Origin: JBKPHS01 sp046729975
GTDB lineage: Bacteria; Actinomycetota; Thermoleophilia; Solirubrobacterales; Thermoleophilaceae
NCBI GenBank assembly: GCA_046729975.1
Contig: JBKPHS010000188.1
Span: 1 to 36,303, forward strand
Length of the DNA stretch: 36,303 bases
Reading direction: 5' to 3'
A program made the translations under genes and the position numbers. The notes beneath the pieces were generated by a model. It ran no database searches. It was not told the DNA's origin and saw nothing but the letters and a program-made list of their open reading frames with translations. Below are positions 7,611-16,431 of this stretch, one piece after another; the first letter of the stretch is position 1; the number at the start of each line of letters is the position of its first letter.

Positions 7611-8117
7611 TTGAGCAGTCGGCTCTCCAAGCTCTGTCGTCACCCTCGACGTCCGTCGCACCAGAAAGAGGCTGGTGCAGCGCTGGTCGAGTTCGCGCTC
7701 GTCTTTCCAATCACTCTCCTCCTCCTGATCGGCATGGTGGACTTCGGCAAGGCCTTCAACTACTGGAACGACATGACGCACCTGGCGAACGAGGGTGCGC
7801 GCTGGGCCGTGGTCAACAAGAACCCGGGCGGCCCGGATGACACGCTCCAGCAGTACGTCGCCAAGCAGGCGGATACGCCAGAGCTCGAGACCGGTGGAAC
7901 GAGCTCCATCCCGGATGCGCTGGACGTGGAGGTCTGCTTTCCCAGTGGGTCCGACCAGATAGGTGAGCCGGTCAAGGTGACGGTGAAGACGGACTACCAC
8001 TTCCTCCCCTTCCTCGCAAAGAACTGGGGGTTCGCGAGCAAGACGATCAGCGGCTCTTCAACCATGCGACTCGAGGCGAACCCGACGAACTATGACGGCG
8101 ACATCCCCTGCTCCTGA
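7611..8117 (+). CDS. tadE: TadE-like minor pilin
   Basis: A pseudopilin of about 168 residues. A basic leader ends at G22 of KEAGAALVEFALVFP; the residue after is the mature start, giving glutamate at +5 and phenylalanine at +6, followed by a long hydrophobic segment (ITLLLLIGMVDFG) and the TadE-typical N-D-M-T-H-L-A-N-E-G-A-R-W. The rest is an exported domain with three cysteines in the whole protein. The start is uncertain: TTG at 7611 is the only common start in frame before the leader, with a weak GGAG 14 bases upstream; the ATG at 7591 is in another frame and stops at 7614. Its stop overlaps the next start (TGATG). It probably joins TadG as an accessory component at the pilus base or tip. 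Confidence 0.85.
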   Translation: MSSRLSKLCRHPRRPSHQKEAGAALVEFALVFPITLLLLIGMVDFGKAFNYWNDMTHLANEGARWAVVNKNPGGPDDTLQQYVAKQADTPELETGGTSSIPDALDVEVCFPSGSDQIGEPVKVTVKTDYHFLPFLAKNWGFASKTISGSSTMRLEANPTNYDGDIPCS

Positions 8118-10204
8118 TGAACGGTTCACGCCAACGCTTCCGCATGCATCGGGGCGAGCGGGGCGGGATTCTCGTGATGTTTGCCCTGTGGCTCCCACTG
8201 CTCGTGCTTCTGGCCTCGTTCGTAGTCGACATCGGTAACTGGTTCGTGCACAAAAAGCATCTACAGATGCAGGCCGACTCGGCCGCCCTGGCAGGTGCCG
8301 GCGACTTCAATATCCCGTGCGCCGATACCCCGATCATCGACGCGACGACGCTGTACTCGGGCATCGCGCCGACCGCCGAGGTTGACAACCGTCAAGTCGG
8401 CACCCGTCCTCCGAACACTGTCCAAATGGCGATCAACTCGGCGCGTTACCCGGGCCAGACGGACCCCGACGACCCGCTTGACAGCACGGTCATCGAGAGT
8501 CCGCCGTGCACGGCGAAGATGATCGACGTCAAGCTCACCGAGCCCGACGTGCCCTGGTTCCTGAAGGCCGGCGGGTTGGTCGAGTTCATCAACGCACACG
8601 CGCGCGTCTCGCTACTGACCAAGAGCATCTCCCGAGGCGCGCTGCCCGTCGCCGTGCCGGAGGAGAAGCCGAAGAAGGTTCGCGCCTACTTCATCGACGA
8701 GAGCACGGGCAACCCGATCGCCCAGGCCGATCTCACCAACACCGGCAGTAGCGGCGGCAACCAGGCCTGGGACAACCTGGGCGCCCCCGTCCCGGTCACG
8801 ATCAACAAAGACCGCATCGGCGTGCGGATCGCTGTGAGCGGTGGCTCCTCGCTTACGTGTGGCGAACCGCTCGTAGTCTGCTACGACACTGACCCGGACG
8901 AGCCCGAGCTGGTTCTGATCCGCGGCTACACCAACGCGGGAAGCGGCGCGCAGCCAGGGCCTCCGCTCGCCCGAGACGTGAAGCTACTGCCCGGGACTTG
9001 CGGGGATCCGTACTTCACGAGTTCGACCACGGCCTGCGACATCAGCGTCCGAGCGGTGGTCGATTTCGGCCCTGGCACGACTGACGGGACGACCAACCCT
9101 GTCTCCTCGGTAGGCGCAAAGCTCGTCGCCCATGTGAACGGCGCGAAGAATCCCGACTACGCGCTGACCTACGACGCTACGAACCACTGGTGGGAGTCGA
9201 GCGCCATCCCCGTTGAGCCTGGTTCAGGCCCGGTCACGATCCAGCTCGACTGGGAGGAGACCAAGGGAAGCCAGGGCGGGAACACCTGCAAGACCGGGAA
9301 CGGCAACAAGTGCACAGGCAGCTTTGGAACCGTACACCGGGCCTTCAGCGCCACCATGCCCCGCTCCGGCTCGATCAAGGCGGTCAAGGTCTGGGAGGGC
9401 GGCGCGTTCCTCGCGAACTCATTCGAGCGCTGCAGCGCGGTCCAGACGAGCTGCACCCACGACCTGGCCGTCCAGATCGCCCTCGAGGGCAGCCTGCAAA
9501 ACGCCCAGGACGTGAACGATCCCGTCCACTGCCTGCGCGTGGCGGGCAGCGGAGCCGCCTGCAGCGGAGGCACGAGCCAGAACCAGGCGCTCGACTGCGA
9601 CCCATTCGAGGACCCCGACCTTGGAGACCGCATACCGGACCTCTCCGACGAGCTTGCGCGGGGCTGCCGGCCCGGCTACACGCTCAACAACGGAACAAGC
9701 TGCCCCGCTTCGTCGACGACCCTGTGGAATTCGGCGCAGCCCTGGGACTGCGTCGCGCTCCAGACCGGTGTCTCCGTGAACAAGGTGCCGGAGGGCCTGA
9801 ACAATCGGATCCTCTGCATCCCTACGCCGGGCAACTGCCCTAGCAGCGGCAAGCCTGACGCTTGTACGGCGCCCAACCACTGGGACGATTTCCCCGACCT
9901 CGACCCGGGCGACCCGCGGATCGTCGAGGTCTTCCTGGCTCCATTCGGCTCGTTCCAGGGCAGCGGCAACGAGAACGTCCCGATCACCGGCTTCGCGCAC
10001 TTCTACGTCACCGGTTGGACCGGTCAGGGGCAAGGCTTCAGCAACCCCTGCCAGGGGAACGGTGATGACCCCGTGCCGGACGACGACTCAGGCGTGATCG
10101 TCGGCCACTTCATCAAGTACATCGACAAGCTCGGTGCCGGTGGCGGTACCGCGCCATGCGACTTCAACGGGTTTGGCGCCTGCGTCGCCCAGCTCACCGA
10201 ATAG
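8117..10204 (+). CDS. tadG: Large TadG-like pilus assembly protein, cysteine-rich
   Basis: A 695-residue protein starting with a TadG-type N-terminus: a basic stretch, GERGGILVMFALWLPLLVLLASFVVDIGNWFVH, then KKHLQMQADSAALAGAGDF, which is the conserved N-terminal motif of Tad pilus proteins. At the position matching glutamate +5 of pilins it has methionine. The remaining 630 or so residues are exported and contain 22 cysteines, an even number that would suit disulphides. I see no von Willebrand A metal site (no DxSxS), although many TadG proteins carry that domain; here a VWA domain is found on TadB instead. Possible pilus-tip or surface adhesin. It is coupled to tadE by TGATG and followed by cpaB after 11 bases. 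Confidence 0.8.
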   Translation: MNGSRQRFRMHRGERGGILVMFALWLPLLVLLASFVVDIGNWFVHKKHLQMQADSAALAGAGDFNIPCADTPIIDATTLYSGIAPTAEVDNRQVGTRPPNTVQMAINSARYPGQTDPDDPLDSTVIESPPCTAKMIDVKLTEPDVPWFLKAGGLVEFINAHARVSLLTKSISRGALPVAVPEEKPKKVRAYFIDESTGNPIAQADLTNTGSSGGNQAWDNLGAPVPVTINKDRIGVRIAVSGGSSLTCGEPLVVCYDTDPDEPELVLIRGYTNAGSGAQPGPPLARDVKLLPGTCGDPYFTSSTTACDISVRAVVDFGPGTTDGTTNPVSSVGAKLVAHVNGAKNPDYALTYDATNHWWESSAIPVEPGSGPVTIQLDWEETKGSQGGNTCKTGNGNKCTGSFGTVHRAFSATMPRSGSIKAVKVWEGGAFLANSFERCSAVQTSCTHDLAVQIALEGSLQNAQDVNDPVHCLRVAGSGAACSGGTSQNQALDCDPFEDPDLGDRIPDLSDELARGCRPGYTLNNGTSCPASSTTLWNSAQPWDCVALQTGVSVNKVPEGLNNRILCIPTPGNCPSSGKPDACTAPNHWDDFPDLDPGDPRIVEVFLAPFGSFQGSGNENVPITGFAHFYVTGWTGQGQGFSNPCQGNGDDPVPDDDSGVIVGHFIKYIDKLGAGGGTAPCDFNGFGACVAQLTE

Positions 10205-10215
10205 GAGGTTCAACA

Positions 10216-11088
10216 GTGCCCACCACCACTCCACCTCAGCCGAAGCAGCGACAGAAGCCGGATATGAGGAAGATGCTGTCCACGCGCGGCGGCTCGGCCG
10301 CCGTCGCTCTGGTCAGCGCCCTGCTCGCCGGCGCGATCCTGATGGTCTTCCTCAGCCGCTATCGCGACAGCGTGGACGGTGAGAGCAAGGCCGCCACCGT
10401 GCTGGTCGCCCAGCGGCTGATCGAGAAGGGCAGCTCCGGCGACGTGATCGCAACCGAGGGCCTCTACCAGACCGCGCGGGTGCGGCGGGGAGAGCTCAAG
10501 CAGGGAGCGATCTCCGACCCGGCGAACGTGCGCAGCAAGGTCGCGACCACGGACATCCTGCCGGGTCAGCAGCTAACCGCGAAGGACTTCGCCAAGGCCG
10601 GTGACGCGGTGACGAACAAGCTGGCCGGCGACGAGCGCGCGATCTCGATCCCGCTCGACGGCGCCCACGGAATGATCGGCGAGGTCAAGGCCGGCGACCG
10701 GGTCGATGTAATTGCCGGCTTCAACTGGGAGCAGAACGGCACGGGCCGTGCGATTCCCGTCGCCCGTGTGCTGATGCAGAACGTGCTCGTGCTGCGCGCG
10801 CCCACCGGCCGCGCCGGAGGCACCGCCACGAGCCGGGGCCAGACCAAGAACATGGTCCTGAAGATCCGTGACACCAAGGCGGCGCAGGTGGCGTTCTCGG
10901 CGGAGAACGGCAAGATCTGGATCGTCAACCGGCCGAAGGCCGGCGCCAAGGAGGGCGATCAGGGCATTGTCACGCTCGAGACGGTCCTGTTCGACAGCAA
11001 GCCGATAGCGACCGACCGGCTGAGCGCCGACATCGGCCGCCTCGTCCAGAAAGAGGCCGACAGGCTGGCAGCGGGTGGACGTCGATGA
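10216..11088 (+). CDS. cpaB: CpaB/RcpC-like pilus assembly protein with SAF domain
   Basis: A 290-residue protein with one membrane span (about residues 29-47, GSAAVALVSALLAGAILMVF) and an exported part. A SAF-like domain is seen from about residue 61 (TVLVAQRLIEKGSSGDVI) through DILPGQQLTAKDF, followed by an RcpC/CpaB segment with AISIPLDGAHGMIGEVKAGD and VDVIAGF. The GTG at 10216 is chosen because GGAGG lies 9 bases upstream and the longer frame would overlap tadG by 49 bases. In Gram-negative systems this protein partners the outer membrane secretin, but no secretin gene is present, so here it may bind the cell wall. The next start overlaps its stop (ATGA). Confidence 0.88.
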   Translation: MPTTTPPQPKQRQKPDMRKMLSTRGGSAAVALVSALLAGAILMVFLSRYRDSVDGESKAATVLVAQRLIEKGSSGDVIATEGLYQTARVRRGELKQGAISDPANVRSKVATTDILPGQQLTAKDFAKAGDAVTNKLAGDERAISIPLDGAHGMIGEVKAGDRVDVIAGFNWEQNGTGRAIPVARVLMQNVLVLRAPTGRAGGTATSRGQTKNMVLKIRDTKAAQVAFSAENGKIWIVNRPKAGAKEGDQGIVTLETVLFDSKPIATDRLSADIGRLVQKEADRLAAGGRR

Positions 11089-12290
11089 AGGACCGCATCC
11101 GGATCCTGGTCACCGTCGACTCCGGCGTCGATCCGGAGCTCGTCCAGACCGTGCTGGCGGTTGAGCCGGCGGTGCAGATCCTCGGCGTCGCCGAGGGCCT
11201 GGAGGCAAGGTGGGACCGCGTGGCGGAGGAGGCGGCCGATCTGGTCGTGGTCGCCTGCGACGGCTACTCGGACCGCGTCCTCGGCTACATCGACGGCGTA
11301 GTGAAGAGCAGGCCGGAGCGTCCGCTGATAGTGCTCTCCGACGGGCCGGCCAACGGGTTCGTGCGCCAGGTCTTCGAGGCGGGCGCGGACGACATCGTCA
11401 CGCTCCCGGACGCCGCCGAGGCACACACGAACGGGGCACTCGCAGACGAGATCGTCTTCACCCTCCAGAAGGCCGTCGCGCGCAGGCAGGGCTCCTCGTC
11501 GCCGGCGCGCACGGCGCGTGGGGCGATGATCTGCGTTCTCGGGCCGAAGGGCGGCATCGGAAAGACGCTTACCGCCTCGAACCTCGCGGTCGCCCTGGCC
11601 AAGGACGGCAACCGGGTGGTCGTTGTCGACCTCGACCTCCAGTTCGGCGACGTTGGGCTCGCGCTCGGCCTCGCACCGGAGAAGACGATCTACGACCTCG
11701 CGACGTCGAGCGGTACGCTCGACGCCGAGAAGCTCGACGCCTATCTGGCCGAGCACGAGTCCGGCGTCCGTGTGCTGCTTGCCCCCACACGGCCCGACCA
11801 GGCGGACAACGTGACGGTCGATTTCCTGCGTGACGTGTACAGCGTCCTGCGCTCGGCGTTCGACTTCGTGATCGTCGACACCCCGCCGGGCTTTACGCCC
11901 GAGGTGATCGCATCGATCGACAGCGCTTCGAGCGTCTGCATGGTGGGCATGCTGGACTCGCTGTCGCTCAAGAACACGAAGCTCGGGCTCGAGACGCTGG
12001 AGCTGATGGGCTTCGACGATGAGCGGATCCGCGTTGTCCTGAACCGCGCCGACAGCCGGGTGGGGATCACGCGAGAGGACGTCCTCGAGATCATCGGCCG
12101 GGCACCGGACGTGCTCGTCCCGAGCCATCGCGACATCGCCCGCTTCGTGAACGAGGGCCGCCCGGTTGTGCTCGCCGGCAAGCGGTCCGAGGCCGCAAAG
12201 GCCTTCGGATCGCTGGCGCGCCTCTATACCGAGTCCGACCCGTCACCTGCGAGACGGACCGCGCGCCACCTCCTGAGGAGAAGGGGCTGA
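11085..12290 (+). CDS. cpaE: CpaE/TadZ-type pilus-localisation ATPase
   Basis: A 401-residue MinD/ParA-superfamily protein that places the tad machine at the membrane. Residues 1-130 resemble an atypical receiver (VVVACDGYSDRVLGY, EAGADDIVTLPD). The ATPase domain from about residue 146 has the deviant Walker A LGPKGGIGKT (152-161), VDLDLQFGDVGLALGL (181 on), and FVIVDTPPG as the Walker B region. The basic C-terminal tail (RRTARHLLRRRG) could help membrane contact. The start overlaps the cpaB stop, and cpaF begins one base after its stop. Confidence 0.92.
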   Translation: MKDRIRILVTVDSGVDPELVQTVLAVEPAVQILGVAEGLEARWDRVAEEAADLVVVACDGYSDRVLGYIDGVVKSRPERPLIVLSDGPANGFVRQVFEAGADDIVTLPDAAEAHTNGALADEIVFTLQKAVARRQGSSSPARTARGAMICVLGPKGGIGKTLTASNLAVALAKDGNRVVVVDLDLQFGDVGLALGLAPEKTIYDLATSSGTLDAEKLDAYLAEHESGVRVLLAPTRPDQADNVTVDFLRDVYSVLRSAFDFVIVDTPPGFTPEVIASIDSASSVCMVGMLDSLSLKNTKLGLETLELMGFDDERIRVVLNRADSRVGITREDVLEIIGRAPDVLVPSHRDIARFVNEGRPVVLAGKRSEAAKAFGSLARLYTESDPSPARRTARHLLRRRG

Positions 12291-12291
12291 G

Positions 12292-13638
12292 ATGGAGCTC
12301 TCGCAGCGGCTTCAGAGCACAAGCCCCTCCGTGGCCACCCAGCGGAGGGACGAGTTCGCGGAGGTCAAGAACCGCATCCATCTGGCGGTGATCGGACAGC
12401 TCGGGCCGCGACTCTTCAACGCCAGCATGGATCCCACAGAGCTGCGCGAGCGTGTCGGCAGTGACATCGACACGCACCTGGCCCAGGAGGCGGGCATCGC
12501 GCGCGAGGACCGGCGCCGCCTGCGCGAGGAGATCGCCGACGACATCCTCGGCCACGGACCGCTCGAGCGCCCGCTGGCCGACGACAGCATCACCGAGATC
12601 ATGATCAACGGCCCTTCGGATGTCTGGATCGAGCGCCAGGGCCGGCTCCACCAGACCCCGATCCGCTTCACGGACGAGTCCCACCTTCGGCGGATCATCA
12701 ACAAGATCGTGGCCCAGGTCGGGCGCCGGATAGACGAGTCGTCGCCGATGGTGGACGCGCGCCTGCCCGATGGCAGCCGCGTGAACGCGGTGCTGCCGCC
12801 GCTCTCGCTCACCGGACCGCTGGTCACGATCCGCAAGTTCGGCAACAAGCGCTGGAACCTCGACGATCTGATCAGACTCGGCACGCTCGACACCGAGACG
12901 GTCGACTTTCTCGATCAGTGCGTCTGCGCCGAGCTGAACATCCTGATCTCTGGCGGTACGGGCTCCGGTAAGACGACGCTGCTGAACGCGATGTCGACCG
13001 CGATCCCCGACGAGGACCGCATCGTCACGATCGAGGACGCGGCCGAGCTCAAGCTGAACCAGCGCCATGTGCTGCGCCTCGAGGCACGTCCGAAGAACAT
13101 CGAGGGTGAGGGCGAGATCCCGATCCGCGCGCTCGTCCGTAACTCACTGCGCATGCGCCCTGACCGCATCATCGTCGGCGAGGTCCGAGGCGCCGAGGCG
13201 CTGGACATGCTCCAGGCGATGAACACGGGCCACGACGGGTCGCTCTGCACAGTGCATGCCAACAGCCCGCGCGACGCCCTCTCTCGGATCGAGACGATGG
13301 TGCTGATGGCCGGCTACGACCTGCCGGTCCGCGCCATTCGGCAGCAGGTCGCATCGGCACTCGACCTGATCGTGCACCTCGAGCGGCTTCAGGACGGCTC
13401 CCGCCGGGTCACGGCGATCACCGAAGTCCAGCGCATGGAGTCGGACGTCATCACGCTGCAGGACATCTTCAAGTTCCACATCGACGACGTCACCTCGAAC
13501 CGTCTCGTCCTCGGGACGCTGCGCCCGACCGGCCTGCGCCCGACCTTCCTCCACAAGTTCGAGAAGCACGGCCTCGAGCTGCCCGTGTTCCAGGAAGGCC
13601 TGATGCACCCCGACTTCGTCCGCGGGGCTCGCGCATGA
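12292..13638 (+). CDS. cpaF: CpaF/TadA secretion ATPase
   Basis: A 448-residue hexameric type II/IV secretion ATPase that powers pilin assembly. The N-terminal domain includes LGHGPLERPLADDSITEIMINGP (residues 87-108). The motor has Walker A GGTGSGKTT (221-229), the Asp box region IEDAAEL, Walker B RIIVGEVRG (292-300) and the His box GHDGSLCTVHAN (313-324). Length and motifs are typical for the family. It is followed by the VWA-TadB gene with an ATGA overlap. All catalytic motifs appear intact. Confidence 0.96.
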   Translation: MELSQRLQSTSPSVATQRRDEFAEVKNRIHLAVIGQLGPRLFNASMDPTELRERVGSDIDTHLAQEAGIAREDRRRLREEIADDILGHGPLERPLADDSITEIMINGPSDVWIERQGRLHQTPIRFTDESHLRRIINKIVAQVGRRIDESSPMVDARLPDGSRVNAVLPPLSLTGPLVTIRKFGNKRWNLDDLIRLGTLDTETVDFLDQCVCAELNILISGGTGSGKTTLLNAMSTAIPDEDRIVTIEDAAELKLNQRHVLRLEARPKNIEGEGEIPIRALVRNSLRMRPDRIIVGEVRGAEALDMLQAMNTGHDGSLCTVHANSPRDALSRIETMVLMAGYDLPVRAIRQQVASALDLIVHLERLQDGSRRVTAITEVQRMESDVITLQDIFKFHIDDVTSNRLVLGTLRPTGLRPTFLHKFEKHGLELPVFQEGLMHPDFVRGARA

Positions 13639-15503
13639 GGCGCGCGACCGTCGTTCTCGCCCTGCTACTCGCGCCGCTCGGGGCGGCGCCGTCAGCCGGC
13701 GCGGCGACGCTGACGCGCGTCGGCGACGCACCCTTCCCGAACCGGGCGTTCGTGCTCAGCCTGCCGTCCGCGCGCTCGATCAATCCCTCGCGGGTTGACG
13801 TGCGAGAGAACGGACGACCCGTCGACGGCTTGTCGGTGCTCCCGGCGACCGCCGCCGGGAAGCGCGGCGTCGGCACGGTGCTCGTGATCGACGCGAGCCG
13901 CAGCATGAAGGGGCGTCCCATCGCCGGGGCGATGACGGCCGCCCGCGCCTTCGCGGCGCGCCGGTCCGAGGACCAGCAGCTCGGGATAGTGACCTTCAAT
14001 GCCACCCCAGCCAACCGCCTGGGCCTCACCGACGACGGCGCCGCCATCGAGCGCGCGCTTGCCAGGGCGCCGGAGCTCGGGCGCGAGACCCACGTCTACG
14101 ACGCCGTCGCCATGGGCGTCAGGATGCTCAGGCGGGGCGGTATCACGTCAGGATCGGTTGTCGTCCTCTCCGACGGCGCCGACACCGGCAGCGCGCTTGC
14201 GCGCGGCCAGCTGGCCGAGCTCGCGCGCGACGCCGGTGTACGTGTGTTCAGTGTCGGTCTGCGCTCTGGCGCCTACGATCCGGACGAGCTCCGGGCACTC
14301 TCGGCGGCCGCCGGGGGCCGCTATTCGGAGGCGGGCTCCGCCGCCGACATCAGGCGCATCTACGACGCCCTCGCGACCGAGCTCTCGCGGGAGTACCTCA
14401 TCCGCTACCGCTCACTCGCGCGACCGCGCCAGAGGATCGGAGTCGAGGTCTCGGTGCTCGGTACCACCGTCCGCGCCACGAGCAGCTACTCGACCCCTTC
14501 GCTGCCGGCCAACCCGCCGCCGCCGTTCGAGGAGGACTTCTGGCAGACCCCGAGCGCGCTGCTGATAGTCGGCGGCGGCACTGCTCTGCTGTTCGGAATA
14601 GCGTTCGTGAGCCTGCTGCGCGCCCGTCCCGAGCGACGCAGTGTCCGCGCGCGGCTGCGGGACTTCGTGTCGCCGCCGACGACCGAAGGCGACGACTCGC
14701 GCACGCCGCGCCTGTCAGAGCGCTTGCTGGGGGGCGCCGAGAGGACACTGGCGCGCGGAGCCTGGTGGGACACCTTCAAGGAAGAGGTCGACGTCGCCCG
14801 CATCAACGTCTCGCCGGTCAACATCGTGCTCGGGACGGTCGCGCTCACGACCGGCAGCATGTGGATCGTCTGGACGCTGACCTCCAACGTCGGCTTCACG
14901 CTGCTCTGCCTGGCCGCCCCGTTCGGCGTCCGCTGGCTGATCAAGTTCAAGCTCGAGCGGGAGCGGCGCCGGTTCGCCGATCAGCTCGCCGAGAACCTCC
15001 AGGTGATCGCGTCCGCGATGCGGGCCGGCCAGAGCTTCTCAGGCGCTCTCGCCATCGCCGTCCAGGACGCGCCCGAGCCGGCGCGCAGGGAGTTCGATCG
15101 CGTCGTGTCCGACGAGCGCCTCGGCATACCCCTCGAGGACTCGCTCGCCATCGTGGTTCGGCGGATGGACAACCGGGACCTCGAGCAGGTGCAACTCGTC
15201 GCGACACTGCAGCGTCAGACCGGCGGCAACATGTCGGAGGTCCTCGAGCAGGCCTCCGCCACCATTCGCGAACGCGGTGAGCTCCGGCGCCTGATCCGCA
15301 CGCTCACCGCCCAGGGTCGGATGTCGCGCTGGGTCGTCTCCGCCCTACCGCCCGCGCTGATCCTGATCATCTCCTTCCTCAACCCGAGCTACCTGGCGCC
15401 GCTCTTCCACACCGGCACGGGTCGCCTTGTCCTGCTCGCGTCGGCCCTGATGGTCTTCTTCGGCTCGTACGCGATCAAGCGCATCGTCGAGATCAAGGTT
15501 TGA
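13635..15503 (+). CDS. tadB: von Willebrand A domain fused to TadB (type II secretion F domain)
   Basis: A 622-residue fusion. Residues 1-24 are a signal peptide. Residues about 78-255 form a VWA domain with a full metal site: DASRS (86-90), a threonine at 152 and SDGAD (179-183). A proline-rich linker leads to a membrane span (about 307-328), a cytoplasmic segment, two spans (about 393-432), the T2SSF platform domain (about 446-570, with QVIASAMRAGQSFSGALAIA), and terminal spans to residue 620. TadB normally has only the platform part (around 300 residues). The VWA part would face outward, the platform domain inward. The start overlaps cpaF (ATGA). The fusion is in one clear frame with no sign of a sequencing break. 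It may couple an external binding domain to the pilus motor platform. Confidence 0.9.
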   Translation: MRRATVVLALLLAPLGAAPSAGAATLTRVGDAPFPNRAFVLSLPSARSINPSRVDVRENGRPVDGLSVLPATAAGKRGVGTVLVIDASRSMKGRPIAGAMTAARAFAARRSEDQQLGIVTFNATPANRLGLTDDGAAIERALARAPELGRETHVYDAVAMGVRMLRRGGITSGSVVVLSDGADTGSALARGQLAELARDAGVRVFSVGLRSGAYDPDELRALSAAAGGRYSEAGSAADIRRIYDALATELSREYLIRYRSLARPRQRIGVEVSVLGTTVRATSSYSTPSLPANPPPPFEEDFWQTPSALLIVGGGTALLFGIAFVSLLRARPERRSVRARLRDFVSPPTTEGDDSRTPRLSERLLGGAERTLARGAWWDTFKEEVDVARINVSPVNIVLGTVALTTGSMWIVWTLTSNVGFTLLCLAAPFGVRWLIKFKLERERRRFADQLAENLQVIASAMRAGQSFSGALAIAVQDAPEPARREFDRVVSDERLGIPLEDSLAIVVRRMDNRDLEQVQLVATLQRQTGGNMSEVLEQASATIRERGELRRLIRTLTAQGRMSRWVVSALPPALILIISFLNPSYLAPLFHTGTGRLVLLASALMVFFGSYAIKRIVEIKV

Positions 15504-15513
15504 GGAGGCGCCC

Positions 15514-16431
15514 GTGTTCATGACCCTGCTCATCAGCCTTTTCTTCCTCGGTGCGGCGGTCGCCCTCCTGCTGCGCGCGGTCGCCCTGCCGCGCACCGCA
15601 GCGGCGGCCCGTCTGGGGCAGATCGAGGCCTACGGCTTTGGTGCCGTCGCCGTCGACGGCGACGGCACGGGTCGCGGCCTCGGCACGAACCTCGACGAGA
15701 CCGCGGATCGCATCGGCCACTGGGCCGCCAAGCACCTCATCGGAAGCTTCCGCGAGGACCAGGTCCGCGCGCAGCTCACCATGGCCGGCCTCTACAACCT
15801 CTCGCCGTTCGTCTTCCTGGGCTACCGGGTGATCGCGACGATCTTCTGCCCGGCCCTGTTCCTGTGGTTCTCAACCGTCTCGGCCGTCAACCCGCTGCTC
15901 GGCTTCGCCGGCACGGCTGGCGCGGCAGCCGCGGGCTGGGTACTCCCCATGGCGACCTTGAGGCACAAGGTCGACAAGCGCTTCGATCTCGTCGAGCGCG
16001 ACCTCCCCGAGCTGATCGACCTCCTGGTCCTCACGGTCGAGGCCGGCCTCGGCTTCAACGGGGCGCTCCAGCTCGCGGCCGGGCGCCTGAGCGGCCCGCT
16101 CGGGGACGAGCTCCGGCTGACGCTCCAGGAGCAGCGCATGGGCCTCTCCACCAACGCCGCGCTGTCGAACATGATGATGCGGGCGGACACGCCGTCGATG
16201 CGCTCGTTCGTGCGCTCGGTGGTGCAGGGCGAGACGCTCGGCGTCTCGATCGGCACGATCCTACGCAACCTCGCCAAGGAGATGCGCACGCGCCGGCGTC
16301 AACGGGCCGAGGAGAAGGCGCAGAAGGCGCCCATCAAGATCCTCTTCCCACTGGTCTTCCTGATCTTCCCGCCGATGTTCGCCGTTCTGCTCTATCCGGC
16401 GGTCTCCGAGTTCTCCAGGACCTTCGGCTGA
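15514..16431 (+). CDS. tadC: TadC type II secretion F-domain platform protein
   Basis: A 305-residue inner-membrane platform protein that pairs with TadB. It has an N-terminal span (MTLLISLFFLGAAVALLLRAVAL), two spans in the middle (about residues 105-150), the F domain with DLPELIDLLVLTVEAGLGFNGALQLAA and GETLGVSIGTILRNLAKEMRTRRRQRAEEKAQKAP, and a last span pair at the end. GTG at 15514 is preceded by GAGGAGG; an ATG three codons in is an alternative. Its stop overlaps the methyltransferase start (TGATG). Confidence 0.93.
   Translation: MFMTLLISLFFLGAAVALLLRAVALPRTAAAARLGQIEAYGFGAVAVDGDGTGRGLGTNLDETADRIGHWAAKHLIGSFREDQVRAQLTMAGLYNLSPFVFLGYRVIATIFCPALFLWFSTVSAVNPLLGFAGTAGAAAAGWVLPMATLRHKVDKRFDLVERDLPELIDLLVLTVEAGLGFNGALQLAAGRLSGPLGDELRLTLQEQRMGLSTNAALSNMMMRADTPSMRSFVRSVVQGETLGVSIGTILRNLAKEMRTRRRQRAEEKAQKAPIKILFPLVFLIFPPMFAVLLYPAVSEFSRTFG

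Noticed and set aside
12091..13068. Long minus-strand frame opposite cpaF
   Set aside because: It is an antisense shadow of cpaE/cpaF; its translation is low-complexity arginine/valine/leucine-rich and lacks motifs.
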